NCBI RefSeq assembly: GCF_017426705.2 | Contig: NZ_CP147251.1 | Location: 879,501 to 943,500, forward strand | DNA length: 64,000 nt | Source: Enterococcus sp. DIV2402 | GTDB taxonomy: Bacteria > Bacillota > Bacilli > Lactobacillales > Enterococcaceae | Direction: 5' to 3' | Shown: piece after piece, positions 56,514 through 64,000 of the stretch | How the letters are laid out: each line of letters opens with the position of its first letter | Position numbering within the stretch: the first letter of the stretch is position 1 | Made by a program: the position numbers and the translations under genes | The notes under the pieces: generated by a model | Database searches by the model: none | What the model saw: the letters and a program-made list of their open reading frames with translations, nothing else | Told to the model about the DNA's origin: nothing

Positions 56514-57578
56514 TTGGCAAAAGATGATAAAACAGAACAACCCACGCCCAAGCGTTTAAAAGATGCACGGGAACGTGGAGAAGTCGCTAAGAGTCAAGAC
56601 TTATCATCTGCTGTAGCATTATTGGCTTTTGCCGGTTTACTAGTTCCTTTGTGGACATATATGATGAAACAACTTCTTCCTTACCTTATAACTTCGATAG
56701 AACATGTACATAATTATGGAAATTTATTACATGATTTACCTAAATTAGCTATCCAAGCAATTTTGGTCTTTATGTTAGCTTGTTTACCTTTTTTTGCAAT
56801 AGCTGTTTTAATCGGTGTAATCGGAAATGTTGCCCAAGTAGGGTTGCTTTTTTCTACTAAAGCAATTAAACCGCAATTTAAAAAAATGAATCCTATCGAA
56901 GGAATCAAGCGCATGTTTGGCAAACAAACCTGGATGAATCTTTTTAAAACATTAATGAAATTCGCAATAGTTATTTACTTATGTTACATAAAAATTAAAG
57001 ATGCCATTCCAGAATTAATGAATCTTAGTTCAGTGGGCACTGAAAAGCCTTTGCAATTTTTATTGGCTTTTGTTACCAGTTTAACGATTCAAATAGCCAT
57101 TATTTTAGTTGTTTTAGCGATTATTGATTACTTTTTTCAACGTTACTCTCATCGTAAAAATTTACGAATGACCAAACAAGAAGTCAAAGAAGAGTTTAAA
57201 CAAATGGAGGGAGATCCACAAGTGAAATCCCAACGTAAAGCGAAATATCAAGCGATGGTTCGTAATGCGATTGCAAATGTTAAAGACGCTACTGTTTTAA
57301 TTACAAATCCAACGCATTATGCCATTGCGTTACGTTATGATCCAGCACAAGATGATGTTCCGGTAGTTTTAGCTAAAGGAGCAGATGAGCTTGCTCAACG
57401 TATGAAAGAAGAAGCGAAGATTCAAAAAATACCGATGATTGAAAATAAACCAGTAGCGCGTGCACTTTATCCAATTGTTGAAGCAGGCGAGCCGATTCCG
57501 GTTGAATGGTATGAAGCAATAGCTGAAATTATTGCTTTGGTTTATCAAATGGAAGAAAAAAATAAAGGGAAACTGTAA
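56514..57578 (+). CDS. flhB: flagellar export switch protein FlhB
   Basis: A 354-residue FlhB. It begins MAKDDKTEQPTPKRLKDARE, the normal family start. Four membrane segments precede a cytoplasmic domain with the self-cleavage motif NPTH at 265-268. Cleavage there, signalled by FliK, switches export from rod and hook to filament proteins. I place the start at TTG 56514 because GAGGTGA lies 6-12 bp before it. A GTG at 56505 would overlap that ribosome binding site. Confidence 0.92.
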   Translation: MAKDDKTEQPTPKRLKDARERGEVAKSQDLSSAVALLAFAGLLVPLWTYMMKQLLPYLITSIEHVHNYGNLLHDLPKLAIQAILVFMLACLPFFAIAVLIGVIGNVAQVGLLFSTKAIKPQFKKMNPIEGIKRMFGKQTWMNLFKTLMKFAIVIYLCYIKIKDAIPELMNLSSVGTEKPLQFLLAFVTSLTIQIAIILVVLAIIDYFFQRYSHRKNLRMTKQEVKEEFKQMEGDPQVKSQRKAKYQAMVRNAIANVKDATVLITNPTHYAIALRYDPAQDDVPVVLAKGADELAQRMKEEAKIQKIPMIENKPVARALYPIVEAGEPIPVEWYEAIAEIIALVYQMEEKNKGKL

Positions 57579-57601
57579 TACGTTAGAAAGTGGGAGCAGA
57601 A

Positions 57602-59680
57602 ATGAACGAAGCGACAAGTGGCAAAAAATTGAAAAAAATCAGTTATGCCGATGTAATCATCTCCTTTATAGTAGTCGGAGTAATTGGTTTAATTATTGTA
57701 CCTTTGCCAGCAGCCGTCTTGGATTTTTTAATTATTGTTAATTTAACAATTGGTTTTAATATCTTGCTAATTACGTTGTTTACGAAAAATGTTTTGGAAT
57801 TCTCTACTTTCCCAACTGTTTTACTGATTACAACTATGTTTCGTCTAGGTTTGAACTTGGCTTCTACTCGATTGATTTTGACTCAAGGAAATGCTGGACA
57901 TGTAATTGACGCTTTTGCCAATGTAGTGACTGGTAGCAATTATATTGTCGGAATTATTTTATTCATCATTATTACAATTGTCCAATTAGTCGTGGTCACA
58001 AACGGAGCAGGTCGTGTATCGGAAGTTTCTGCACGGTTTACTTTAGATGCAATGCCTGGGAAACAAATGGCGATTGACTCAGACTTAAACTCTGGTTTGA
58101 TTACAGAAGATCAAGCGCGTCAACGTCGTAAAGATTTACAACGAGAAGCAGATTTCTTTGGATCGATGGATGGTGCCAGCAAATTCGTAAAAGGTGATGC
58201 GATGGCTGGGATTATGATTACACTAATTAATTTAATTGGTGGTGCCGTTATTTTCTCTCTAAATGGTGATTTAACAGTTGGTGAAGCTTTTGCTCAGTTT
58301 GGTAAATTGTCTATTGGGGATGGACTAGTCAGTTCTATTCCGGCGTTATTAATTTCAGTGGCTTCTGGGGTCATCGTGACTCGTTCAGATAATTCACGTT
58401 CATTCGGAGCAGATTTAGCAGACGATTTTACAAGAAATCCGATATTGTTCCGCATTATCGCTGTTATCTTATTTATTTTAGCCATTGTACCTGGGTTTCC
58501 TTTTTTACCATTTGTTTTTATTGGTATTTGTTTAATGGGTCTGAGTTTTTTTATCAAGCAACAAGAAGAAAAAGCTATTATTCAGCAGAAAAAAGAAGAA
58601 CAAAAATTGGCGTTACAAAGGAAAAAAGAACAACAAGAGGAAGAAGAATCTGTTTCAGCTTTTCAAGTTGAACCCATTTCAATTGAAATTGGCTATGCGT
58701 TGATTCCGATGGTTGATAGTTCTGTTGACAATAGTTTAATGAATCGAATTGTCGCTATTCGTAAGCAAAGTGCTCATGAGTTAGGTATTTTAGTTAATCC
58801 TGTTCGTATTCGAGATAATTTGTATCTTGAACCCAATAGTTATTCCATTAAAATCCGTGGAAATGAAGTAGGGAGTGGCGAAATTTATCCCAATAAATTT
58901 ATGATTATTAGTCAGGGAGAACCCTTTCCGTTTGAAGGACAATTAACCAAAGAGCCGGCGTTTAATTTAGATGCTATGTGGATTGATGAGAGAGATCGCG
59001 ATGCTGCAGATTTACAAGGTTTTACGATTATTGAACCGCTAACCGTTATTGCGACGCATTTAAAAGAAATTATTTATAATCACGCCTCTGAATTATTAGG
59101 ACGTCAAGAAGTGAAAAAATTACTTGAAGGTATTAAAGACCAATACAATGTTGTTATTGACGAATTAATCCCTGATATCATGCGTTTGGGAGAAGTACAA
59201 AAAGTTTTACAAAACTTATTAGATGAACAGATTCCCATTAACGATTTAGCTTCTATTTTAGAAACACTTGCTGATTATGGTTTAGTAACCAAAGATGTTG
59301 AAACGTTAACTGAATATGTACGGCAATCATTGAAACGTACAATTTCAGCCAAATATGCGGATGGGAATCATTCAATCAATGTTGTGGTGATTCATCCGAA
59401 AATTGAAGATATTATCATGCAAAGTATTCAAAAAACAGCGACAGGTTCTTATCCAGTATTAAAACCAGAAACGGTGAGTCAAATTTTGGAAAGTTTAGGC
59501 AACACGCATCAACACTTGATGATGGAAAATATCCCACATGTCATTTTAGCTTCACCAAAAATTCGTTTAGCTTTTAGAAAGTTAATTTCATTTAATTTTC
59601 CTGATATTGCGGTGTTGTCATTAAATGAAATACCAAATGAGATGATGATTGAAACAGTAGGGAGTTTAGAATTGCAATAA
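57602..59680 (+). CDS. flhA: flagellar export gate protein FlhA
   Basis: A 692-residue FlhA. About eight N-terminal membrane segments contain TTMFRLGLNLASTRLILTQG and RFTLDAMPGKQMAIDSDLNS with the conserved FPEC-like cytoplasmic loop. A large cytoplasmic domain (about 330-692) docks export chaperones. GGGAG before the ATG at 57602 is preferred to a GTG at 57590. In most Firmicutes flhF and flhG come next; here the sigma factor gene follows directly. Confidence 0.95.
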   Translation: MNEATSGKKLKKISYADVIISFIVVGVIGLIIVPLPAAVLDFLIIVNLTIGFNILLITLFTKNVLEFSTFPTVLLITTMFRLGLNLASTRLILTQGNAGHVIDAFANVVTGSNYIVGIILFIIITIVQLVVVTNGAGRVSEVSARFTLDAMPGKQMAIDSDLNSGLITEDQARQRRKDLQREADFFGSMDGASKFVKGDAMAGIMITLINLIGGAVIFSLNGDLTVGEAFAQFGKLSIGDGLVSSIPALLISVASGVIVTRSDNSRSFGADLADDFTRNPILFRIIAVILFILAIVPGFPFLPFVFIGICLMGLSFFIKQQEEKAIIQQKKEEQKLALQRKKEQQEEEESVSAFQVEPISIEIGYALIPMVDSSVDNSLMNRIVAIRKQSAHELGILVNPVRIRDNLYLEPNSYSIKIRGNEVGSGEIYPNKFMIISQGEPFPFEGQLTKEPAFNLDAMWIDERDRDAADLQGFTIIEPLTVIATHLKEIIYNHASELLGRQEVKKLLEGIKDQYNVVIDELIPDIMRLGEVQKVLQNLLDEQIPINDLASILETLADYGLVTKDVETLTEYVRQSLKRTISAKYADGNHSINVVVIHPKIEDIIMQSIQKTATGSYPVLKPETVSQILESLGNTHQHLMMENIPHVILASPKIRLAFRKLISFNFPDIAVLSLNEIPNEMMIETVGSLELQ

Positions 59681-59699
59681 TAAGAAAGGGGTGCTTGGG

Positions 59700-60410
59700 A
59701 TGTATGCAGTGAATATGGAAGATGAAATCATCAAATATTTACCACTAGTTGAACGAGTTGTCAATCGAATAGGAATTAAAAGCCAAGAATATGAAAAAGG
59801 CGATTTGTTTAATATCGGTGTGATTGGTTTGATGGATGCGTTACATAAATTTGACGCATCGAAAAAAGTTCCTTTTGAAAGTTATGCAGCTATTCGTATT
59901 CGAGGAGCAATCATTGATGAAGTTCGTAAAAATGCCAAACTTTCTCGTTATAAAATGGCCCGTGTGAACGCATATTACCAAGTAAAACAAAGTCTGGAGC
60001 AAGAGTTAAAACGTGAAGTGACTGACAATGAAATTTGTAAAGAATTGGAAATTGATTCTAAACAATTAGGAGAGATTTTTGATAGCATTCATTATTTAGC
60101 CAGTATGTCTTTGGAAGATACCTTGTTCAATCAAGAAGATGAAGGTATTGAGTTAAAAGATACGATTAAAGATACGTCAATTATTAGTGCCGAAGAACAG
60201 ATGCTAGAAGTCGAGCATAAGCAAGCGTTGCAAGTAGGCATTCAAAAATTGACGGAAAGAGAACAGCTTTTGTTGAGTTTATATTATAAAGAAGAATTGA
60301 CCCTAAGAGAAATTGCTGAAGTGTTAGATGTGTCAATCGCAAGAGTTTCACAAATTCATGGAAAAACAATCAGTAAACTAAAACAGATTATTCAGGAGGA
60401 AATGTCATGA
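59700..60410 (+). CDS. fliA: flagellar sigma factor FliA/SigD (sigma-28)
   Basis: A 236-residue sigma-28 factor. Region 2 contains DLFNIGVIGLMDALHKFDAS and SYAAIRIRGAIIDEVRK. Region 3 follows (LEQELKREVTDNEICKELEI), and region 4 has LREIAEVLDVSIARVSQIHG, the -35-binding helix-turn-helix. It directs transcription of late flagellar and chemotaxis genes, and two matching promoters (42551, 62645) are in this window. AAAGGGG is well placed for the ATG at 59700; a GTG at 59691 is in frame but too close. It overlaps the next gene by 4 bp (ATGA). Confidence 0.94.
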   Translation: MYAVNMEDEIIKYLPLVERVVNRIGIKSQEYEKGDLFNIGVIGLMDALHKFDASKKVPFESYAAIRIRGAIIDEVRKNAKLSRYKMARVNAYYQVKQSLEQELKREVTDNEICKELEIDSKQLGEIFDSIHYLASMSLEDTLFNQEDEGIELKDTIKDTSIISAEEQMLEVEHKQALQVGIQKLTEREQLLLSLYYKEELTLREIAEVLDVSIARVSQIHGKTISKLKQIIQEEMS

Positions 60411-61105
60411 TACGTGCATTTGATACATTAACTAACCAATTTGATATTTTACAAAAACGCCAAGAAAATATTAGTAGCAACATGGCGAACGTTCAAACAC
60501 CAGGTTTTCAATCGAAACAATTATTTCAGCAAACATTAGAAGAAGTTGATGTGTTTAACTATCAAAACGGTGGACGTTTAAATCGTCGCAATGATATCGG
60601 TTCATTGGTTTTTAGCAATGAATTGGCAGGCTCTACGTTGAATACTGAAAGAGGTGCCCTACAAGAAACGTCACGTCCAACTGATTTTGCTTTAGGTGAA
60701 GGATATTTTGCGGTACAAATGCCAAATGGCGAAGTTGGTTATACACGTAATGGTAACTTTATTTTGAATAATCAAAATCAATATGTGACTCAAGAAGGAT
60801 ATTCAGTTCTCAATCAAACTAACCAGCCAGCGACCTTAGCAGCCCCCAATTTTCGCGTGGTCACATTTACAAATTCACAAAATTTAACGAGTGAAGGCGA
60901 TACATATTATACAAGCGATGAACAGCCACAAGTAGTTAATAATCCTCGTATTTATCAAGGGTATCTTGAGCAAGCAAATGTACAAGTAGCTGATGAAATG
61001 GTCGCAATGATTCAAGCAACAAGAGAATTCGAAGCCAATCAAAAAGTTTTGAGCACAACGAATGAAACTTTGCGTAAAGCAGTCAATGATTTAGGTAGAT
61101 TCTAG
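60407..61105 (+). CDS. flgF: flagellar rod protein FlgF (FlhO-like)
   Basis: A 232-residue hook-basal body family protein. SSNMANVQTPGFQSKQLFQQ is at the N-terminus, DFALGEGYFAVQMPNGEVGY in the middle, and NVQVADEMVAMIQATREFEA at the end. With its neighbour at 61121 it corresponds to the Bacillus FlhO/FlhP pair, the distal rod subunits. It starts in the stop codon of fliA with AGGAGG upstream. FlgF is the likely role; the FlgF/FlgG order rests on position and length. Confidence 0.85.
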   Translation: MIRAFDTLTNQFDILQKRQENISSNMANVQTPGFQSKQLFQQTLEEVDVFNYQNGGRLNRRNDIGSLVFSNELAGSTLNTERGALQETSRPTDFALGEGYFAVQMPNGEVGYTRNGNFILNNQNQYVTQEGYSVLNQTNQPATLAAPNFRVVTFTNSQNLTSEGDTYYTSDEQPQVVNNPRIYQGYLEQANVQVADEMVAMIQATREFEANQKVLSTTNETLRKAVNDLGRF

Positions 61106-61120
61106 TAGGGAGAGAAGACA

Positions 61121-61903
61121 ATGAATTTAAATAGCTTATTACACGTAAGTAAATCAGGAATTAATGGCTTACAACAAAGTCTGGATAGAACTGCCAATAA
61201 TATTGCCAATGTAAATACGACTGGCTATAAAGAAAAGCAAACAAGCTTTCGCGAACTTTTAACTAACCAAACGACCGCCCAAGAAGTCAATCTTCCAGTA
61301 AATGCAGAAGTAGCATTTAATCGCGGAGTAGAAACAGCACAACAAAGCGTTGTTTTTAGACAAGGGGCTTTACGTTCGTCTGACTCACCGTTGGACTTGG
61401 CAATACAAGGCGAGGGGTTTTTCGGTGTGCGTGATGCCAATAATCAGTTATTGCTAACGCGTGATGGTAATTTTGGTTTTGATGCCAACGGAACATTAGT
61501 CAATAGTCAAGGTTTGCGTGTGGATACGACCCTAACAGTACCTTACCAGCAATGGCCACAAGGAAAACCAGTGATTGATCAAGCGGGGAATATTTCGATT
61601 ACCGCGAATGGAACATCAACTCCTGTGGGACGAGTGATGATGTATTTACCAGAAAATCCTGAAACAATAGTGCTTACTGGCGATAATTTATATCAAGTTG
61701 AGCCAGGTACAGTTGTGAGAAATTCCAATGAAAATATCGAAGGATTAGGAACCATACAACAATCGATGCTTGAAAATTCAAATGTTGAATTAGCTCGGTC
61801 AATGACTGAAATGATTACAACGCAACGTGCCTATTCATTAAATACGCGTGTATTACAAAGTACAGATGAAATGTTAAGTATTGTTAATCGTTTTACGGAT
61901 TAA
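61121..61903 (+). CDS. flgG: flagellar distal rod protein FlgG (FlhP-like)
   Basis: A 260-residue rod protein with ANNIANVNTTGYKEKQTSFR near the N-terminus, SPLDLAIQGEGFFGVRDANN in the middle and C-terminal NVELARSMTEMITTQRAYSL. Length and motifs fit FlgG of about 260 residues. It builds the distal rod on which the hook stands. It lies 15 bp after flgF. Confidence 0.88.
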   Translation: MNLNSLLHVSKSGINGLQQSLDRTANNIANVNTTGYKEKQTSFRELLTNQTTAQEVNLPVNAEVAFNRGVETAQQSVVFRQGALRSSDSPLDLAIQGEGFFGVRDANNQLLLTRDGNFGFDANGTLVNSQGLRVDTTLTVPYQQWPQGKPVIDQAGNISITANGTSTPVGRVMMYLPENPETIVLTGDNLYQVEPGTVVRNSNENIEGLGTIQQSMLENSNVELARSMTEMITTQRAYSLNTRVLQSTDEMLSIVNRFTD

Positions 61904-61915
61904 GGTGAGTCATAA

Positions 61916-62635
61916 ATGATTAAAGTCAAAAATGCGAGCAAAAACTACAAAAATGGTGCAGATTGGGCATTAAAAAAAATCTCTTTTCAGATGCAAGCCG
62001 GTGAATTTATTTATTTAGTCGGCCCCAGTGGTTCAGGAAAATCAACACTCTTGAAATTACTTACTCGACAAGAAAAATTAACGAGCGGTTCAATTCAAGT
62101 GAATAATATTTTAGTGGATAAAATTAGTGATTCTAAATTATATTTATTGCGACGAAAACTGGGCATTGTGACGCAAGAAGATCTTTTCTTACCGCAGCAT
62201 ACAGCTTTTCAAAATATTGCTTTTGCTATTGAAGTGGTCGAAAAGAATCCTCAACCCGAAATGATCTATCAAAGAACTACCACAGTATTAGAACAAGTGG
62301 GCATGTTGGATTGTCAAGACAAGTTAATTACAGAACTTTCAATTGGCCAACGTAAGCGAATTGCGATTGCTCGTGCATTGGTAAATAATCCGTTAGTTTT
62401 ACTTGCTGATGAACCCACAGCTAATTTAGATATAAAATCATCTGTTGAAATGATGAAAATTTTTTTGCGAATTCACGATGCGGGGACGTCTGTGATTATT
62501 GCAACGCATGATAGTACGATGGTAAATTCGATTCGCAAACGTGTATTAGAACTGGATAATGGTCAATTGGTTCGCGATGAAAAATTTGGTGGCTATACAC
62601 GAATTTCTGACCCAAAAGATGTATATGTTTGGTAA
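61916..62635 (+). CDS. FtsE-like ABC ATPase at the end of the flagellar operon
   Basis: A 239-residue single ABC ATPase most like FtsE/LolD. Walker A is GPSGSGKS (36-43), with Q-loop Gln87. The signature is LSIGQ (141-145), with Ile in place of the usual first Gly. Walker B is VLLADEPT (161-168) and the H-loop His is His198. GTGAG precedes the ATG, 12 bp after flgG. FtsE normally works with the membrane protein FtsX to control wall hydrolases, but no FtsX follows; the next gene is a chemoreceptor with its own promoter. A role in opening the cell wall for the rod or in flagellar placement is possible but unproven. Confidence 0.8.
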   Translation: MIKVKNASKNYKNGADWALKKISFQMQAGEFIYLVGPSGSGKSTLLKLLTRQEKLTSGSIQVNNILVDKISDSKLYLLRRKLGIVTQEDLFLPQHTAFQNIAFAIEVVEKNPQPEMIYQRTTTVLEQVGMLDCQDKLITELSIGQRKRIAIARALVNNPLVLLADEPTANLDIKSSVEMMKIFLRIHDAGTSVIIATHDSTMVNSIRKRVLELDNGQLVRDEKFGGYTRISDPKDVYVW

Positions 62636-62644
62636 GTCTTGCTT

Positions 62645-62669
62645 TAAATTTGTCAAAAATATCCGATAG
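62645..62669 (+). promoter_or_regulatory. SigD-type promoter of the second chemoreceptor gene
   Basis: TAAA (62645-62648), 14 bp, then CCGATAG (62663-62669). The -10 element is a good sigma-28 match. The spacer is one or two bases short of the consensus, unless the -35 is read two bases earlier as TTTA with 16 bp. Confidence 0.6.
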
Positions 62670-62692
62670 TTAAATCAGAACTATCATTTTTT
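62665..62692 (+). terminator. Probable terminator of the flagellar operon
   Basis: GATAGTT (62665-62671) pairs with AACTATC (62679-62685) around a 7-nt loop, followed by ATTTTTT. Its left arm overlaps the -10 element of the SigD-type promoter. A second hairpin, TTAGATAC with GTGTCTAA (62710-62717, 62728-62735), lies in the chemoreceptor leader. Confidence 0.6.
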
Positions 62693-62776
62693 GGCCAAAA
62701 GGAGGGGACTTAGATACGTCTTGGATAGTGTCTAATTAATTTATTAATATATGTTGTTGAAAGAAAGGGTAGCTCA

Positions 62777-64000
62777 ATGAAAGAAAAAAGACGTTTTTTT
62801 TCACGTATTCCACTAAGTATAGTTGTTTCATTTGTTAGTACGGTAATTGTTTTGTTTGCTTGTTACATGTTTGTATTAAAACCTAGTGATAATGACTTAC
62901 TTACGCAACAGTTTGTTCGCTTTTCTGCGATTGTCTTGCTTTTAGAAATCGTTCTTTCGATTGTTGTAACTACAATGTCTAAGAGAAAAACCGATGCAGT
63001 GTTAACGCAATTGTTAGAACAGTTACAATATGTTAACCAAGGTGATTTTCAACATTTAGAGAACACTGAAATTGCAACAAAACATCCAATTATCCAAAAT
63101 GTAATTGAACGATTTAGTGGTATTGCGAATACCTTTAAAGCCTTAATTCTAGGGATGAAAGACGAAAGCTCCCGCATGACTGATATGGCAGCTCAATTAG
63201 ATGAAACTGCCCACGATATTCGATCAGCTGTTGAAAATATTCAAGGTAATATGGATCGTATTGCAGATTCTGCAAGTACAGAAGCTGCAGATGCTGAAAA
63301 AACAGTGCAAGAAACCGATGAACTAGCTAATGGCATTGAAGCCATTCACCGCGATGTTAAACAAATTGATAGCTATATTGACCAAGCAAAAAATAGTAAT
63401 ATTCGTAACGCTGAATTAATGTTTAAAGTATTTGAACGCTGGGAAACTGAGCGTTTGGGGCAATCGCAACTTGTTGAAGAAATGAAAGAAATGAATCAAG
63501 ATATTCAAAGCATTGGACAAATTGTTCAATTAATTAACGATATTTCGGAGCAAACCAACTTATTAGCATTAAATGCTTCAATTGAAGCAGCTCGTGCAGG
63601 GGAAGCGGGTCATGGTTTTGCAATTGTTGCGGATGAAGTTCGGACATTAGCTGAACAAAGTAGTCAATCAACGAAGAACATTCGCAATATTATGGAAAAT
63701 ATTCGCAATAAATCTGAACATATGGTAACCACAGTAACGACTTCTTTTGAAAATGGTGAAAAACAAACACAAACCTTAAACAAAGCAATTGAGTCATCGA
63801 ATGAAATCACCGATGTTGTAGATTCATTTATTACCAGCATTCAATCAGTGGAAACGCATATTAAAAATATTGTAGCGAAAAAGGATTTAGTTCAACGTTC
63901 AGTTAATAACATTTCAAATGCAATTTCGGATACTTCAGCGAGCACGCAAGAAGTAAGCTCTAATTTAGAAAACGTTTCAATTATTATTGAGAAGTTTGAA
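62777..64000 (+). CDS. methyl-accepting chemotaxis protein without a large outer domain, 3' end outside window
   Basis: 408 residues are visible and the frame is open at the window end. Two membrane segments lie close together (about residues 13-34 and 48-66) with a loop of only about 14 residues between, so there is no sizeable extracellular sensor. A coiled-coil signalling domain has hairpin tip [20 protein letters not shown] and [20 protein letters not shown]. It may sense internal or membrane signals such as energy state. GAAAGGG precedes the ATG. It was translated directly from the sequence. Confidence 0.88.
   Translation, partial: MKEKRRFFSRIPLSIVVSFVSTVIVLFACYMFVLKPSDNDLLTQQFVRFSAIVLLLEIVLSIVVTTMSKRKTDAVLTQLLEQLQYVNQGDFQHLENTEIATKHPIIQNVIERFSGIANTFKALILGMKDESSRMTDMAAQLDETAHDIRSAVENIQGNMDRIADSASTEAADAEKTVQETDELANGIEAIHRDVKQIDSYIDQAKNSNIRNAELMFKVFERWETERLGQSQLVEEMKEMNQDIQSIGQIVQLINDISEQTNLLALNASIEAARAGEAGHGFAIVADEVRTLAEQSSQSTKNIRNIMENIRNKSEHMVTTVTTSFENGEKQTQTLNKAIESSNEITDVVDSFITSIQSVETHIKNIVAKKDLVQRSVNNISNAISDTSASTQEVSSNLENVSIIIEKFE

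Noticed and set aside
61916-62635. The operon-terminal ATPase as FlhG or FlhF
   Set aside because: It has an ABC signature, Q-loop and H-loop, not the deviant Walker A of MinD/FlhG or the SRP-type GTPase motifs of FlhF.
62696-62740. AGGAGG at 62699-62704 as the start of a tiny gene
   Set aside because: No start codon lies at a suitable distance with an open frame of useful length.

Overview
The window is low-GC Firmicute DNA: AT-rich, with strong AGGAGG-type ribosome binding sites, several TTG/GTG starts, T-tailed terminators and cre-like catabolite sites. Mga-type regulators, an msm-style oligosaccharide locus and a flagellar operon together suggest a motile member of the Lactobacillales, most likely Enterococcaceae (motile Enterococcus or Vagococcus) or Carnobacteriaceae. 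The genus cannot be fixed from the sequence alone. No tRNA, rRNA, CRISPR array, transposase or prophage gene was seen.

Layout. (1) 1-3738: a divergent pair resembling the Bacillus MhqD/MhqO quinone-response proteins, then a short UvrA-like ATPase. (2) 3810-32610: about 29 kb of carbohydrate uptake genes. Four ABC importers are present, each a lipoprotein plus two permeases (3898-7038, 9543-12627, 14117-17100, 20543-23633). Around them lie four LacI-family regulators, a GH4 and a GH36 alpha-galactosidase, two GH13 alpha-glucosidases, a sucrose phosphorylase, a GH32 fructosidase and a sucrose-type PTS EIIBC. Four operator classes can be read directly and assigned to the regulators by position. 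No importer ATPase and no PTS EIIA is encoded here, so shared subunits must come from elsewhere. (3) 32646-37739: three Mga-like regulators around a small membrane protein. Two of the regulators are close paralogues with conserved upstream elements. (4) 38085-40373: a P1B-4 type metal-exporting ATPase with a His-rich N-terminus, and a single-domain rhodanese. (5) 40439-42487: a chemoreceptor on the minus strand with a SigD-type promoter. (6) 43108-62635: a long flagellar operon: flgB flgC fliE fliF fliG fliH fliI fliJ fliK flgD flgE flbD/swrD fliL fliO fliP fliQ fliR flhB flhA fliA(sigD) flgF flgG and an FtsE-like ATPase. (7) 62777-end: a second chemoreceptor, also behind a SigD-like promoter, cut by the window edge.

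How it works together. The sugar locus reads as co-evolved modules for alpha-galactosides and sucrose-type oligosaccharides (raffinose, melibiose, fructo-oligosaccharides). Each oligosaccharide is imported by an ABC system, trimmed by GH4, GH36 or GH13 enzymes, and any sucrose core is split by phosphorolysis or by GH32. Local LacI repressors plus a CcpA-type signal would control it. The flagellar operon builds the basal body, export gate and hook, and encodes the sigma factor that probably drives the two flanking chemoreceptors.

Points most worth a second look are a branched-RNA candidate at 8167-8269, a leader with a terminator-like hairpin before flgB, tandem 111-bp repeats in fliK, the orphan FtsE-like ATPase, the absence of fliM/fliY and flhF/flhG at their usual positions, and the paired regulatory elements of the Mga paralogues.
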